DNA of 64,000 bases, taken from the NCBI RefSeq assembly GCF_016775155.1, contig NZ_JAEUGD010000043.1, forward strand, positions 161,064 through 225,063. Direction: 5' to 3'. Numbering within the stretch: position 1 is the stretch's first letter; the number at the start of each line of letters is the position of its first letter. Below, piece by piece: positions 43,138 to 52,771 of the stretch. Origin of the DNA: Fulvivirga marina (GTDB lineage: Bacteria > Bacteroidota > Bacteroidia > Cytophagales > Cyclobacteriaceae). The notes under the pieces are model-generated. The model had not been told where the DNA came from and made no database searches. It saw only the letters and a list, made by a program, of their open reading frames with translations. The translations under genes were made by a program, and so were the position numbers.

Positions 43138-44130
43138 ATGGAAGAGTCAGTAACAACAATTGATCAGAAGAGAGCACATCAGGAGAAAATAAAACAGGTA
43201 TTTACGGAAGTAGGGAAAGTGGTTGTAGGCCAACAAGCTATGATCAACCGACTTTTGATAGGTTTATTTACGCAAAGCCACATTTTGCTGGAAGGTGTTC
43301 CGGGCATAGCAAAGACATTGACAGTAAGTACTCTGGCCAAAGTATTGCATCTGGATTTTCAAAGAATTCAGTTTACACCTGATTTGCTGCCGGCCGATTT
43401 GATCGGTACGATGATATACAACCAGAAACTTGCCAAATTTGAAGTAAAACAAGGGCCAATCTTTGCTAATATAATTCTGGCAGATGAGATTAACAGATCT
43501 CCTGCTAAAGTACAATCAGCCCTACTTGAAGCTATGCAGGAGAAGCAAGTAACCATAGGGGAAACAACTTTTCAGTTAGATAGACCATTTCTAGTATTAG
43601 CAACTCAAAACCCAGTGGACCAGGAAGGTACTTATCCACTTCCTGAAGCTCAGGTAGACAGGTTTATGATGAAAGTGCATGTAGACTACCCAACCAAAGA
43701 ACAAGAGCTGGAAGTGATGAGAAGGATATCTAACATGAGCTTCGACTATACTGTAAACACTGTACTAACAAAAGAGGATATTTTTGCTATACGCAATGAA
43801 ATAAATCAGACAGCTATATCAGAGTCTTTGGAACGCTACATAGTGGAGCTTGTGTATGCTACTCGCGATCCGAAATCTTACGGGCTAAATGAAGAAGCTG
43901 AATACATCCAGTTTGGTGTTTCGCCACGGGCATCCATCAATCTGAACCTGGCAGCTAAAGCGATAGCTTATTTTGAAGGTAGAGATTATGTGCTGCCTGA
44001 AGATATCAAAGAAATTGCGGGAGACGTGCTAAACCATAGAATTATATTGAACTATGAGGCTGAAGCTGATAATGTTAGCACATATAAGATTATAAATTCG
44101 ATTTTGAATAAAGTACCTATTAACAATTAG
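43138..44130 (+). CDS. MoxR-family AAA+ ATPase
   Basis: The 330-residue protein has the MoxR layout: Walker A GVPGIAKTLTVST, Walker B ILADEINRSPAKVQSALLEAMQE, sensor 1 LATQNPVDQEGTYPLPEAQVDRF and the C-terminal lid with SPRASINLNLAAKA. MoxR proteins act as chaperones that assemble or activate metal- or VWA-containing complexes. Usually a DUF58/VWA gene follows; here a terminator follows directly, so the partner must be elsewhere. Confidence 0.93.
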   Translation: MEESVTTIDQKRAHQEKIKQVFTEVGKVVVGQQAMINRLLIGLFTQSHILLEGVPGIAKTLTVSTLAKVLHLDFQRIQFTPDLLPADLIGTMIYNQKLAKFEVKQGPIFANIILADEINRSPAKVQSALLEAMQEKQVTIGETTFQLDRPFLVLATQNPVDQEGTYPLPEAQVDRFMMKVHVDYPTKEQELEVMRRISNMSFDYTVNTVLTKEDIFAIRNEINQTAISESLERYIVELVYATRDPKSYGLNEEAEYIQFGVSPRASINLNLAAKAIAYFEGRDYVLPEDIKEIAGDVLNHRIILNYEAEADNVSTYKIINSILNKVPINN

Positions 44131-44169
44131 GTAATGTATATGAAATAGCAGTTTGCTGAAACTGAAGCC

Positions 44170-44213
44170 ATTAAGAGAGGGCTGTCATTTAAATATGGCA
44201 GCCCTCTCTTAAT
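44170..44213 (+). terminator. Strong terminator after the MoxR gene
   Basis: A stem of about 14 bp (44171-44184 with 44199-44212) around an AT-rich loop follows the MoxR gene by 40 bases; the tail is AATATTAGG, so the U tract is weak but the stem is long. Confidence 0.7.
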
Positions 44214-44347
44214 ATTAGGGTAAAAATAACTTCATATTGTTTAACAAATCGATAATACGTGCATCCGCTTGACTTAACACTAAATACCCACCTTTGAGCT
44301 ACAATTGAAAAAGAGAAATCTATTTAAAACTCAAATTTTATTACAAA

Positions 44348-45898
44348 ATGAAAAAAGTTTTATCACTATTAGCTGCATTTGGAGTGATGTTTTGCCTCTC
44401 TTCTTGTGGTGATGATGACGATCCTGTAGCAGATAATGGTGTAACCATTACTGGTATCCCTGCGACTGCTACAATTGACAATTTAGGAACTTATACTGGT
44501 ACCGCTACATTAGAGGCCAAAGATGGTCTTGCTGCTTTGGCTGTTACCAAGGGAGGTGCTGCATTTGATGCAGAAACTTATGCTGGAGAAACTTCTGCTA
44601 CTTATGCTTTTTCTTACACTGCTGAGGAGGCTGACGCAGATTCAAACATTACTTTTACTTTTACAGCAACTGATGCTGATGGAGATACTGAAGTTTTTAC
44701 TCACGTACTTAGCGTTGGTGATGCTCCTACACCACTTCCAAATGAAGTGCTTTCTGGTTTGATCACTGCTAACAAAACTTTAACTGCTGACAGAATTTGG
44801 GAACTGGCAGGAAGAGTGATCGTAACTGATGGAGCTACTTTGACTATCGAACCAGGTACAATCATTAAAGGTCGTCCGGGTGAAGGTACCAATGCTTCTG
44901 TGTTGATGATCGCGAGAGACGGTATGATTAACGCTGAAGGTACTGCTGATATGCCTATTATATTTACTGCTACAGCTGACAATATTGCTGTAGGTCAGAA
45001 AAAAGGTACCAACCTTGATGCTGGAGACAATGAACTATGGGGTGGTGTTGTAATTCTTGGAAATGCACCTATCTCTCCTGACGCTGGTACAACTGCTCAG
45101 ATTGAAGGTGTTCCTGCTTCTGAACCTCTTGGTCAGTATGGAGGAAATGTTGCTAATGACAACAGAGGAATCTTAAAGTATGCTTCTATCAGACATGGTG
45201 GTACTACTATCGATGCCGTTGCCGGTAATGACATCAATGGATTAACATTAGGTGGTGTTGGTTCTGGTACTACAATTTCACACATTGAGATCTTTGCTAA
45301 CTTTGATGATGGCGTTGAGTTCTTTGGTGGATCTGTAAACATTACCAACTTGTTGGTTTACACTGTAGGTGATGATGCAATTGATGTCGATCAGGCATAT
45401 TCTGGTACTGTAAGTAACTTCCTTGTGTTCACTAGTACTGCTGCAAGTTCAGATGAAGGTCTTGAAATAGATGGTCCTGAAGGTGCTGAAAACTCTACTG
45501 GTAAATTTACCATCCAGAATGGAACTATTACTTCTGTAGACGGAGGTGGATCTGCTGCTGATTTTAAATCTAAAGCCCAAGGTACAGTGAATAACGTAAA
45601 ATACTCTGGATTTACAGGTGGCGCTACTATCAAAATCAGAGCTAGCTTTGATCCAGGTAATTCATGTGCGGATAAGACGGATGCTTATACAAACTTGATC
45701 GGTGATAACCTTGTTTTCACAACTATTGAGTTCTCTGCAGTATCAGTTTACGATGGAGATGGTGCGGATGCATGTGATGTTCCTGCTTCATATCAAACTT
45801 CTGCGGCAGGAAAAGTTTCAAGCACAAGTGCTACAGGAGCTTCTGATGCTTCAGTATTTGATGCTTGGTCAGCTGCATCAATATCAGCACTGTTATAA
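44348..45898 (+). CDS. Large beta-rich lipoprotein paired with TonB-dependent receptor
   Basis: The 516-residue product begins with a lipoprotein signal (FCLSSCGDDDDP, Cys at residue 20, followed by acidic residues that favour surface export in Bacteroidota). Residues about 30-130 look like an Ig-type domain. From about residue 135 the sequence has repeated short strands with Gly and Asn turns (TIEPGTIIKG, WGGVVILGNAP, LKYASIRHGG, NITNLLVYTVGDDAIDV), as in a right-handed beta-helix. Codons are strongly biased to GCT, ACT and GGT, suggesting high expression. A TonB-dependent receptor gene follows after its terminator. The bound ligand is unknown. Confidence 0.75.
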   Translation: MKKVLSLLAAFGVMFCLSSCGDDDDPVADNGVTITGIPATATIDNLGTYTGTATLEAKDGLAALAVTKGGAAFDAETYAGETSATYAFSYTAEEADADSNITFTFTATDADGDTEVFTHVLSVGDAPTPLPNEVLSGLITANKTLTADRIWELAGRVIVTDGATLTIEPGTIIKGRPGEGTNASVLMIARDGMINAEGTADMPIIFTATADNIAVGQKKGTNLDAGDNELWGGVVILGNAPISPDAGTTAQIEGVPASEPLGQYGGNVANDNRGILKYASIRHGGTTIDAVAGNDINGLTLGGVGSGTTISHIEIFANFDDGVEFFGGSVNITNLLVYTVGDDAIDVDQAYSGTVSNFLVFTSTAASSDEGLEIDGPEGAENSTGKFTIQNGTITSVDGGGSAADFKSKAQGTVNNVKYSGFTGGATIKIRASFDPGNSCADKTDAYTNLIGDNLVFTTIEFSAVSVYDGDGADACDVPASYQTSAAGKVSSTSATGASDASVFDAWSAASISALL

Positions 45899-45915
45899 TA
45901 GTTAAAATATGTAGT

Positions 45916-45946
45916 AAAAGGCTCTGCCGTAAGGTAGGGCCTTTTT
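45916..45946 (+). terminator. Terminator after the beta-rich lipoprotein gene
   Basis: AAAAGGCTCTGCC and GGTAGGGCCTTTTT form a hairpin with a GTAA loop and a small mismatch, ending in five T residues. It separates the lipoprotein from the receptor gene and would lower read-through. Confidence 0.72.
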
Positions 45947-46055
45947 GCATTTTAGGAGAACCTGTGTTAAGTCTATGTTAAGTGAGGTATTGCGAGGAAA
46001 CATAAAGTTAAACAATTGGTAATTTTTATATTCCAAACCCCTGTCTGTCAAAATT

Positions 46056-46063
46056 TACCTTTG
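46056..46063 (+). promoter_or_regulatory. -7 element of the TonB-dependent receptor gene
   Basis: TACCTTTG matches TAnnTTTG exactly and lies 22 bases before the ATG at 46086. A clear TTTG is not found at -33, so the receptor may depend on an activator. Confidence 0.45.
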
Positions 46064-46085
46064 CAACAAATTTTACAATGAACAA

Positions 46086-48926
46086 ATGAGAAAATTTTCA
46101 ATTACTTTTATCTTTTTTTATGTCGCACTTACAGCCTCTGTATTAGCTCAGAAAGGGTATTTGCGAGGTAAAGTAATCGATGGAGAAACAGGGGAGGCAC
46201 TTATTGGAGCCACTGTTTCCAGACAGGGAACTACTACTGGAACGGTTGCTGATTTTGAAGGTAACTACTCTTTGCCTTTGGATGCAGGTACACATACAAT
46301 AGTTTTTCAGTTTGTTTCATACCAAACTAAAACTGTTGAGAACGTAGAAATTGTTGCTGGCGAAGTTAACACAATAGATATCACCTTATCTACTGATGTT
46401 GAGCAACTTGCAGAAGTTGTGGTAACTGCTGAAGTAATTAAAGACTCAGAAGCTGCAATTCTAACATTGCAGAAAAAATCAGCAAACGTGTTGGATGGAA
46501 TGTCATCTCAGACATTTAGAAAGATTGGTGATAGTAACCTTTCCGGAGCTATTAAACGGGTTACCGGAGTCTCTATACAAGGAGGAAGGTATGTTTATGT
46601 AAGAGGTTTGGGAGATAGGTATAACCGAACTACCTTGAATGGCATGAGTATACCTGGGTTAGACCCAGACAGAAATGATGTACAGATCGACCTCTTCCCT
46701 ACCAGTGTTCTTGAAAATGTCATTGTATATAAGACCTTTTCACCAGAACTGGCAGGAGACTTTACAGGAGGTACTGTAAATGTCGAGACTAAAAGTTTTC
46801 CTGAGGAAAAAACAACTTCCGTTTCATTAGGCTTTGGATATAACCCAAAGATGAATTTAAACGGAGACTTTCTGGCGTATGAAGGAGGAAAAACTGATTT
46901 GCTGGGGATTGATGATGGAACCAGAGAGTTGCCACTCGATGATCCTACATCTTCTTTTGAAAACCCGAACATTGCTACCAATCCAGGACCCACCATTGAT
47001 GCAACCAGGCGCCTGGACCCGACTATGAATGCCATTAGAAAAAATAGCTTTTTGAATACAAGCTTTTCCATTAACCACGGAAACCAACTTGATAAAGGAA
47101 ACTACAAAATAGGCTATGGGCTGGTTCTTAACTATCAAAACCGATATGAATATTATGAGAATGCTGAATGGGGTTACTATTTTAAGGATGCCGATAAAGA
47201 TATATATCAGTTAGATGCACAAAGGATTCGTAATGGAGATCTGGGTAGAAATGATATACTTTGGAGTTCACTGCTGACAGGAGCTATTAAAACTAATAGG
47301 CATGAGGTTGGGTTAACATTTTTCAGAACCCAAAATGCAGTTATAGAAGCAACGAGTAGAGTCTCTCGTGATCTTGAAGAGACAGGTCAGACTGCTTATC
47401 AAGATGTATTGACATATTCGCAAAGATCCATTACCAGTCCGTCGGTTTATGGAAAACATAACTTCAACAAATTGTCATTAGAGTGGAATAACACCTTTAC
47501 TTGGGCCAGAGTTTATGACCCTGATTACAGAGAGGCTCTTATTGCCGAGGTAGATCAAGTAGGTGAAAATGGAGAACCATTATATTCCATTGATGGTGGT
47601 GATGGAGGTAGAGTAAGCCGCTTTTGGAGAGATATGAATGAGAATAATGAAAGTGCGCGAATTGATGCAACCTATGAGTTTGGTGATAATAATAAGCTGA
47701 AGTTCGGTGCGGCAGCATTATTGAAATGGAGAGAGTTTGATACCTATGCATTTTCTCTGCAAAATAAGGGTATCGTTCAGAATAATCCTGATTACCTGCT
47801 TCAGGAAGAAAACATTTGGAATGCACAAACTGAAGAAGGCACCTATATACAAGGGGGGTACGAAGCGGCTAATAATTATGATGCACGATCTTCTGTATAC
47901 TCTGCTTATGGTATGGGTGATATATTTTTACATAGTAGTGTGAGAGCTATATTTGGTTTAAGAGTAGAGCAGGCTTACATGAACTATACTGGTCAGGATA
48001 ACTCCGGAATCATAGTTTACGATGACGAAAGGACCCTGGATGAACTAAACCTCTTGCCCTCTGTAAACTTTGTATTCAGCATGAGTGATGATATGAACAT
48101 AAGAACATCTTATGGAAGAACAGTGGCGCGCCCTTCATTCAGAGAAAAGTCAATAGCTCAAATTCTTGATCCTATCACGGGAATTAGGTACAGTGGTAAT
48201 ATTGACTTGAAGCAGACAGATGTAGATAACTTTGACTTGAGAATAGAGAACTTCTTTGGTAGAGATCAAATGATTGCAGTTTCAGGTTTCTATAAAAAAT
48301 TCTCAGGTCATATAGAAATGGTTCGTTTCCAGACAGAGCCGACTGAGGTTACCTGGAGAAATATCGGAGGAAGCCAGGTTTATGGTGTTGAAATTGAAGG
48401 CAGGAAGAGACTAGGTTTCATGGAGGGACTTTCAGCTGGTACAAACCTGACTCTGGCAGCTTCTAAAGTAGATATGACAGAAATTGTAGTTCTGGAAGAT
48501 GGAGTAACTGGAGAAACCACTTCTGAATTTGAGTCGAGAGTAGAGCAAGCCAGAACCGGTGAGGGTGTGGACGAAGACAGAGTCATGGCTGGACAAGCTC
48601 CTTTTTTGATCAACACTTATCTTAATTTCTCAGATGCCGAAGGCAATACCAATTTTAACTTATCTTATAATGTTCAGGGTGAAAGTTTGGCGGTTGTTGG
48701 TGTAGGACAGGTACCGGATGTGTATGTAAAGCCTTTCCACAGCCTTAACCTGAACGCATCAAGAAAGATAGGCTCGAATAAAAAGTCTCAGATTACATTA
48801 AGAGTGGACAATATACTCGGAGATTCAAAAGATCAGGTTTGGAAAAACTACAAAGCAGACGATCAGATATTCACATCGTTTGATACTGGCAGAACATTTA
48901 CTGTAAAGTATAGCTACAGTTTTTAA
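46086..48926 (+). CDS. TonB-dependent outer-membrane receptor with carboxypeptidase-regulatory-like domain
   Basis: The 946-residue outer-membrane protein has a signal peptide (cut after VLAQ), a CarboxypepD_reg-like domain over about residues 25-110 (LRGKVIDGETGEALIGATV), a plug domain (GAIKRVTGVSIQGG, YVRGLGDRYNRTTLNGM) and a 22-strand-type barrel ending in FTVKYSYSF with the terminal Phe. It lacks the long SusC extension. It should import a ligand using TonB energy; the pairing with the large lipoprotein just upstream suggests they bind and import together. The ligand is unknown. Confidence 0.93.
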   Translation: MRKFSITFIFFYVALTASVLAQKGYLRGKVIDGETGEALIGATVSRQGTTTGTVADFEGNYSLPLDAGTHTIVFQFVSYQTKTVENVEIVAGEVNTIDITLSTDVEQLAEVVVTAEVIKDSEAAILTLQKKSANVLDGMSSQTFRKIGDSNLSGAIKRVTGVSIQGGRYVYVRGLGDRYNRTTLNGMSIPGLDPDRNDVQIDLFPTSVLENVIVYKTFSPELAGDFTGGTVNVETKSFPEEKTTSVSLGFGYNPKMNLNGDFLAYEGGKTDLLGIDDGTRELPLDDPTSSFENPNIATNPGPTIDATRRLDPTMNAIRKNSFLNTSFSINHGNQLDKGNYKIGYGLVLNYQNRYEYYENAEWGYYFKDADKDIYQLDAQRIRNGDLGRNDILWSSLLTGAIKTNRHEVGLTFFRTQNAVIEATSRVSRDLEETGQTAYQDVLTYSQRSITSPSVYGKHNFNKLSLEWNNTFTWARVYDPDYREALIAEVDQVGENGEPLYSIDGGDGGRVSRFWRDMNENNESARIDATYEFGDNNKLKFGAAALLKWREFDTYAFSLQNKGIVQNNPDYLLQEENIWNAQTEEGTYIQGGYEAANNYDARSSVYSAYGMGDIFLHSSVRAIFGLRVEQAYMNYTGQDNSGIIVYDDERTLDELNLLPSVNFVFSMSDDMNIRTSYGRTVARPSFREKSIAQILDPITGIRYSGNIDLKQTDVDNFDLRIENFFGRDQMIAVSGFYKKFSGHIEMVRFQTEPTEVTWRNIGGSQVYGVEIEGRKRLGFMEGLSAGTNLTLAASKVDMTEIVVLEDGVTGETTSEFESRVEQARTGEGVDEDRVMAGQAPFLINTYLNFSDAEGNTNFNLSYNVQGESLAVVGVGQVPDVYVKPFHSLNLNASRKIGSNKKSQITLRVDNILGDSKDQVWKNYKADDQIFTSFDTGRTFTVKYSYSF

Positions 48927-48952
48927 TACCAGAAGTAGTTTTTTAATATATA

Positions 48953-48984
48953 ACAAAAGGTCACCAATCTTGGTGACCTTTTGT
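48953..48984 (+). terminator. Rho-independent terminator after the receptor gene
   Basis: A perfect 14-bp stem (48953-48966 and 48971-48984) with loop ATCT and an internal A/T run that gives the U tract. A very strong hairpin. Confidence 0.88.
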
Positions 48985-49157
48985 GCTTTAAAGTGGTTAG
49001 TATTGATACTTCTCCTTAATTATCAGGCATATAGAAGGGAGTCTTTTTTTTACTTAACAAATAAGAGTACGATTTAATTATTTGTTAATATTTAAAGAAT
49101 AGATGTTGTGATTATGGGTGGTAAATTGATTGAATTAAATCAACCAAATCTAAAAAC

Positions 49158-50294
49158 ATGAAAAAGAACATTTATTTTGTTTTCATTTTACCACTAATGC
49201 TTGCGACGTCCTGTCAGGATGCAGAGATGACCGAAGCACTTGTTGAAAAAGATCTGTCTTGTAATTGTCCTGTTGAATTGCATTCGCCCGAACCCGGTGA
49301 AATACAAACTTTCGGAGATGATGTTAATTCTTTGAAATTGACTAGCTATAATGGGACTACTGTCATGGAGGGGGATATTATTTTAACAGAGGAGCAAATA
49401 GTTCTGATGACAGCCGCTGAAGAAGGATCAGATGCTGGTCGTGTTGAAAGTGCAGGTCAGGCTGTGGTGGCAAATAGATGGCCCAACAGAGTTGTTCCTT
49501 ATGTAATTAACTCTAGCTTACCCAATGCTTCCAGAGTTACTAACGCAATTGCTCACTGGGAATCCAGAACTAACTATGACTTTGTACAAAGAACCACCCA
49601 AACGAATTATATAGAATTCATCCCCTCTAATGGATGTTCCTCGCATATAGGAATGATTGGGGGAAGGCAGTATATATACTTGGGATCAAACTGTACGCAG
49701 GGAAATACCATTCATGAAATTGGTCATGCCCTTGGTCTTTGGCATGAACATACCAGAGCGGATCGAGATTATTCAGTAAATATAAACTGGAATAATATCA
49801 ATTCCGGAGCAGTGCACAATTTTGAAATGTATAATTTTAACTCATCTGGATTTGATAATGGGGCCTTTGATTTTGGTTCGATCATGATGTATCCTTCCAG
49901 TGCCTTCTCTTCAAATGGAAATCCAACCATTACAAGAAAAGACGGCTCAACCTTTACCGCTCAAAGAACTGCTTTATCTTCAGGTGATATTGCTGGTGCA
50001 GCTTTTATCTATAATGCAACTCAACTGGCTACTCCAAGCGGTGTTAGGGCCGTACATGACGGTGATGAAACATTGACGGTTACATGGAATGCCGTAGCCG
50101 GAGCTTCCGAATACTGGATATATACGCTCTTCCCAGGTCAGGATGTAAGACCTAAGTTATATCGAATTCGCTCATCAACTTCCTGGACCAGAGAGCTTAA
50201 GAGTAAATATAGGTCTGGGTATCGCATCTGGGTAGCAGCACGTAATGCCAATGGTAATACGAGCATTGCAAGAGAAGCAAGCTATAATTGGTAA
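49158..50294 (+). CDS. Astacin (M12A)-type zinc protease lipoprotein, flavastacin-like
   Basis: The 378-residue exported protease has a lipoprotein signal (MLATSCQ, Cys near residue 19), a short propeptide, and an astacin domain over about residues 110-285. The zinc site is HEIGHALGLWHEHTRADRD (HExxHxxGxxHE), the Met-turn SIMMYPSSAF with the distal Tyr. The last 80 residues form a fibronectin type III-like domain (TPSGVRAVHDGDETLTVTWNAV in parts). It should cut proteins outside the cell or at its surface, like flavastacin. It is a single gene with a hairpin after it. Confidence 0.9.
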   Translation: MKKNIYFVFILPLMLATSCQDAEMTEALVEKDLSCNCPVELHSPEPGEIQTFGDDVNSLKLTSYNGTTVMEGDIILTEEQIVLMTAAEEGSDAGRVESAGQAVVANRWPNRVVPYVINSSLPNASRVTNAIAHWESRTNYDFVQRTTQTNYIEFIPSNGCSSHIGMIGGRQYIYLGSNCTQGNTIHEIGHALGLWHEHTRADRDYSVNINWNNINSGAVHNFEMYNFNSSGFDNGAFDFGSIMMYPSSAFSSNGNPTITRKDGSTFTAQRTALSSGDIAGAAFIYNATQLATPSGVRAVHDGDETLTVTWNAVAGASEYWIYTLFPGQDVRPKLYRIRSSTSWTRELKSKYRSGYRIWVAARNANGNTSIAREASYNW

Positions 50295-50305
50295 AACTGT
50301 TTTCA

Positions 50306-50345
50306 ACCTAAGGTGTATCACAGTTGTAAGGTGCACCTTAGGTTA
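50306..50345. terminator. Hairpin between astacin gene and convergent lipoprotein gene
   Basis: An exact 11-bp stem AACCTAAGGTG (50306-50316) and CACCTTAGGTT (50335-50345) with an 18-base loop. No long T run follows, but the position between convergent genes fits a shared terminator. Confidence 0.6.
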
Positions 50346-50375
50346 TATAAGTCATTGTATTTATTAGAATTTGGC

Positions 50376-51293
50376 TCATTTCAGAATAGGCACCTTGTTG
50401 CCTAGTAGGTTTGTCGCTTTTCTGTACCAGTAATCCACATCCTCCGGCCTGTTGATATTTTCATATAGCACTGCCAGATTATATGCCGCTCTTCCTGCTA
50501 TTTCAGGCTTTTGTGATTCAGTGATCTTTAGTAATTCAGATTCCGTTGTATCCCAGTTTTCACTTAAATATGACCTGTATGCATTTTTAAACTCTTTGGT
50601 GTGATAAAATTGACGTTGTTCGAAAATGACTCGCGGATAAAATTTCTGTATAAAATCTCTACCTAATTTGGAAGATATTAATACCGCATTTTGATCAGCT
50701 TTTCCCATTGAAGGACCCACCGCCAGAAGCCCACTGATAACGGAACGCTCATCATGTGCTATCCTTTGCTCATCGCGAAACTGGTCTAGAAGTTTGCCCT
50801 CTTCATCATACATGGAAATAAATGATTCTGCCACCAGGTCGTAATAAGCCGTTCTCTCCTTCGTGCCATCTTCTTGCTTTACTACTTCCACTTCCTGGTC
50901 GAAGTATAAATTGTAAGCATCCAGTGCCAGGAGATAGTTTACCTGTTGCCCTTGGCATATATTATTTACCTGTACTTTGTCTAGTGGTAAGCCTGGCTCG
51001 GTCACAGCTGTCTTTTCCACCATGCCATCGAGTGGGGTAAGATTATATCGCCTGCTACTATCAAAGCCAGCACTTAAGCCTTCGATGAAGCTGTTATAGC
51101 CTATACGAAATACCTCGATTTTGTTGTCGTTGCTAAATGGTAAGCTGTCAGCAGAAAACCTACTGATAAATAAAAACTTACCTTTTTGTGTTGAGAGTTT
51201 TATGTCCGGTGGCAACGTCCTCTTTACCGGAACAAAAGTGCTACAAGCAGTAAATAAGTAGCTGATGAAAAGGAATGCGAATATTAAGCGCAT
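50376..51293 (-). CDS. DUF6340-type lipoprotein with TPR-like end
   Basis: The 305-residue product has a lipoprotein signal (FISYLFTACS, Cys near residue 17). The mature part contains LPPDIKLSTQKGKFLFISRFSADSLPF in parts, a beta-rich middle (YLLALDAYNLYFDQEVEV) and a C-terminal pair of TPR-like helices (IAGRAAYNLAVLYENINRPEDVDYWYRKA in parts). This matches the DUF6340 proteins of Bacteroidota, whose role is unknown. The ATG at 51293 begins the signal; the frame is open upstream to 51347. Confidence 0.75.
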   Translation of the reverse strand: MRLIFAFLFISYLFTACSTFVPVKRTLPPDIKLSTQKGKFLFISRFSADSLPFSNDNKIEVFRIGYNSFIEGLSAGFDSSRRYNLTPLDGMVEKTAVTEPGLPLDKVQVNNICQGQQVNYLLALDAYNLYFDQEVEVVKQEDGTKERTAYYDLVAESFISMYDEEGKLLDQFRDEQRIAHDERSVISGLLAVGPSMGKADQNAVLISSKLGRDFIQKFYPRVIFEQRQFYHTKEFKNAYRSYLSENWDTTESELLKITESQKPEIAGRAAYNLAVLYENINRPEDVDYWYRKATNLLGNKVPILK

Positions 51294-51488
51294 AGATGGT
51301 ATTGTTTTTTGCCGCTTAATTTCGTTTAAAATTATAATGAAAACCATGTTTTAAATAAAAAATATTGTTGAGATGTTGTTGTCCAAAGAGTTGACAGTCA
51401 GATAAGTGAAATTGAGAAGTTATTAATAACCTTATGCCCGTTGTTCCGTTTTGTTATTGGGTTGAATTATTCTTATTGAAATAGCTGT

Positions 51489-52400
51489 ATGAATGAAATT
51501 GTACTTATAACAGGAGGCACCGGTCTTGTAGGCTCCAGGCTTACAGAGTTATTGCAGGAAAAAGGATATAAAATCCGCTATTTGAGTCGTTCTCCAGGCA
51601 AGGTCAAAGATGTGGAAGCATTTGTATGGGATGTTGAAAAGCAAACCATAGATATCAAAGCATTTGATGGCGTTAGCTATATTATTCATTTGGCCGGAGC
51701 CGGAGTTGCAGATGAGAAGTGGACACCGGCAAGGAAAAAAGTTATACTTGAAAGTCGCACCAGATCAACTGCATTGTTAAAAGATGCCTTGAGAGATTAT
51801 CCCAATAATGTAAAAGCGGTTATTTCCGCCTCTGCAATTGGCTATTATGGTTTTGACAATGGAGACAGGTGGCAGGTGGAAGGGAGTCGCTTTGGCGATG
51901 ATTTTTTGGCGACAGTGACCAAAGCCTGGGAGGCAGAGGCCGATTTAATTCGTGAGTTGGGCATAAGAGTAGTTAAAGTGCGTGTGGGGGTGGTGCTGAG
52001 CGAAAATGGAGGTGCATTAAAGGAGATGGGAAAACCTGTCAAATTAGGGCTTGGAGCCCCTCTTGGTAGTGGCGATCAATATATGAGCTGGATACACATT
52101 GATGATCTTTGTAATATTTTTATCTATGCCATGGAAAATGAGAACATGTCTGGCTCATACAATGGTGTGGCACCACATCCGGTTACAAATCGTGATTTAA
52201 CCAAATCAATAGCGAAGGAAATGGGTAAGCCCTTTTTTCTTCCGGCAGTTCCTAGCTTTGCCCTTAAGTTGGCGCTAGGGCAAATGGCAGGATTGCTTTT
52301 AGGAAGTAGCCGGGTTTCGTCAGAAAGGATTGAATCAGAGGGATTTAAATTCAAATATCCTGAAATAAAGGGAGCACTTCATAACCTTTTGGAGAATTAA
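51489..52400 (+). CDS. TIGR01777-family epimerase/oxidoreductase
   Basis: The 303-residue protein belongs to the extended short-chain dehydrogenase fold. It has the NAD(P)-binding VLITGGTGLVGSRLTELL, the family mark HLAGAGVADEKWTPARKKVI, SASAIGYYG with the active-site Tyr, and the C-terminal DUF1731 part (LPAVPSFALKLALGQMAGLLLGSSRVSSE in parts). The family is linked to nucleotide-sugar epimerase-like enzymes and cell division factors, yet its reaction is not settled. It is a single gene. Confidence 0.9.
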   Translation: MNEIVLITGGTGLVGSRLTELLQEKGYKIRYLSRSPGKVKDVEAFVWDVEKQTIDIKAFDGVSYIIHLAGAGVADEKWTPARKKVILESRTRSTALLKDALRDYPNNVKAVISASAIGYYGFDNGDRWQVEGSRFGDDFLATVTKAWEAEADLIRELGIRVVKVRVGVVLSENGGALKEMGKPVKLGLGAPLGSGDQYMSWIHIDDLCNIFIYAMENENMSGSYNGVAPHPVTNRDLTKSIAKEMGKPFFLPAVPSFALKLALGQMAGLLLGSSRVSSERIESEGFKFKYPEIKGALHNLLEN

Positions 52401-52771
52401 TGTGAGCAAAACATTTTTTACTCTTATAATATTTTTTAAGTTTAGCGGCTGCTTTGAAAAATGTGCTGTTCAAAACAGTCAAATATTTATCCAGCCCCTG
52501 ATAATTTTCAGGCCCACCAACCGTGGAAAAAGTTAGTGTAATAACTTATTTACTGGATTATAAATGTAAGTGTATCAGATTATGAATAACGCATTGCGTA
52601 TTTCACTGAGGTGAAAAAACGTGCCTTAAAACTTCTTATCTGCTACCTGAAGAATTAACCCTGCTCAAAAACGGGTATATGATCTTAAAGATAAAATTTA
52701 TGCGGAATGATCATTTTGCAATTATTGATCTATGACATTTCCATTTTAGACATTAAAACAATTGATAACAG
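52401..52771. other. AT-rich intergenic stretch, nothing certain
   Basis: Some 370 bases without a credible reading frame. Two short hairpins are visible (ACGCATTGCGT near 52589-52599; TTTCAC/GTGAAA at 52601-52616), side by side. No tRNA, repeat or clear promoter match is seen; a small RNA cannot be excluded. Confidence 0.5.

Noticed and set aside
44523..44762. Leu-rich 79-residue frame inside the beta-rich lipoprotein gene
   Set aside because: It is a +1 shadow produced by the strong codon bias of the real gene (GCT/ACT repeats read as Leu/Tyr codons).
46086..48926. SusC/SusD-type glycan utilisation locus
   Set aside because: The receptor lacks SusC-type length and no SusD-like TPR lipoprotein or glycoside hydrolase is present.
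49158..50294. Type IX secretion C-terminal domain on the astacin protease
   Set aside because: The last 80 residues look like a fibronectin type III domain, and the N-terminus is a lipoprotein signal, so T9SS sorting is not supported.
52589..52616. Adjacent short hairpins taken as a small RNA or attachment site
   Set aside because: The stems are only 5-6 bp and unsupported by a promoter or terminator; chance is likely in AT-rich DNA.
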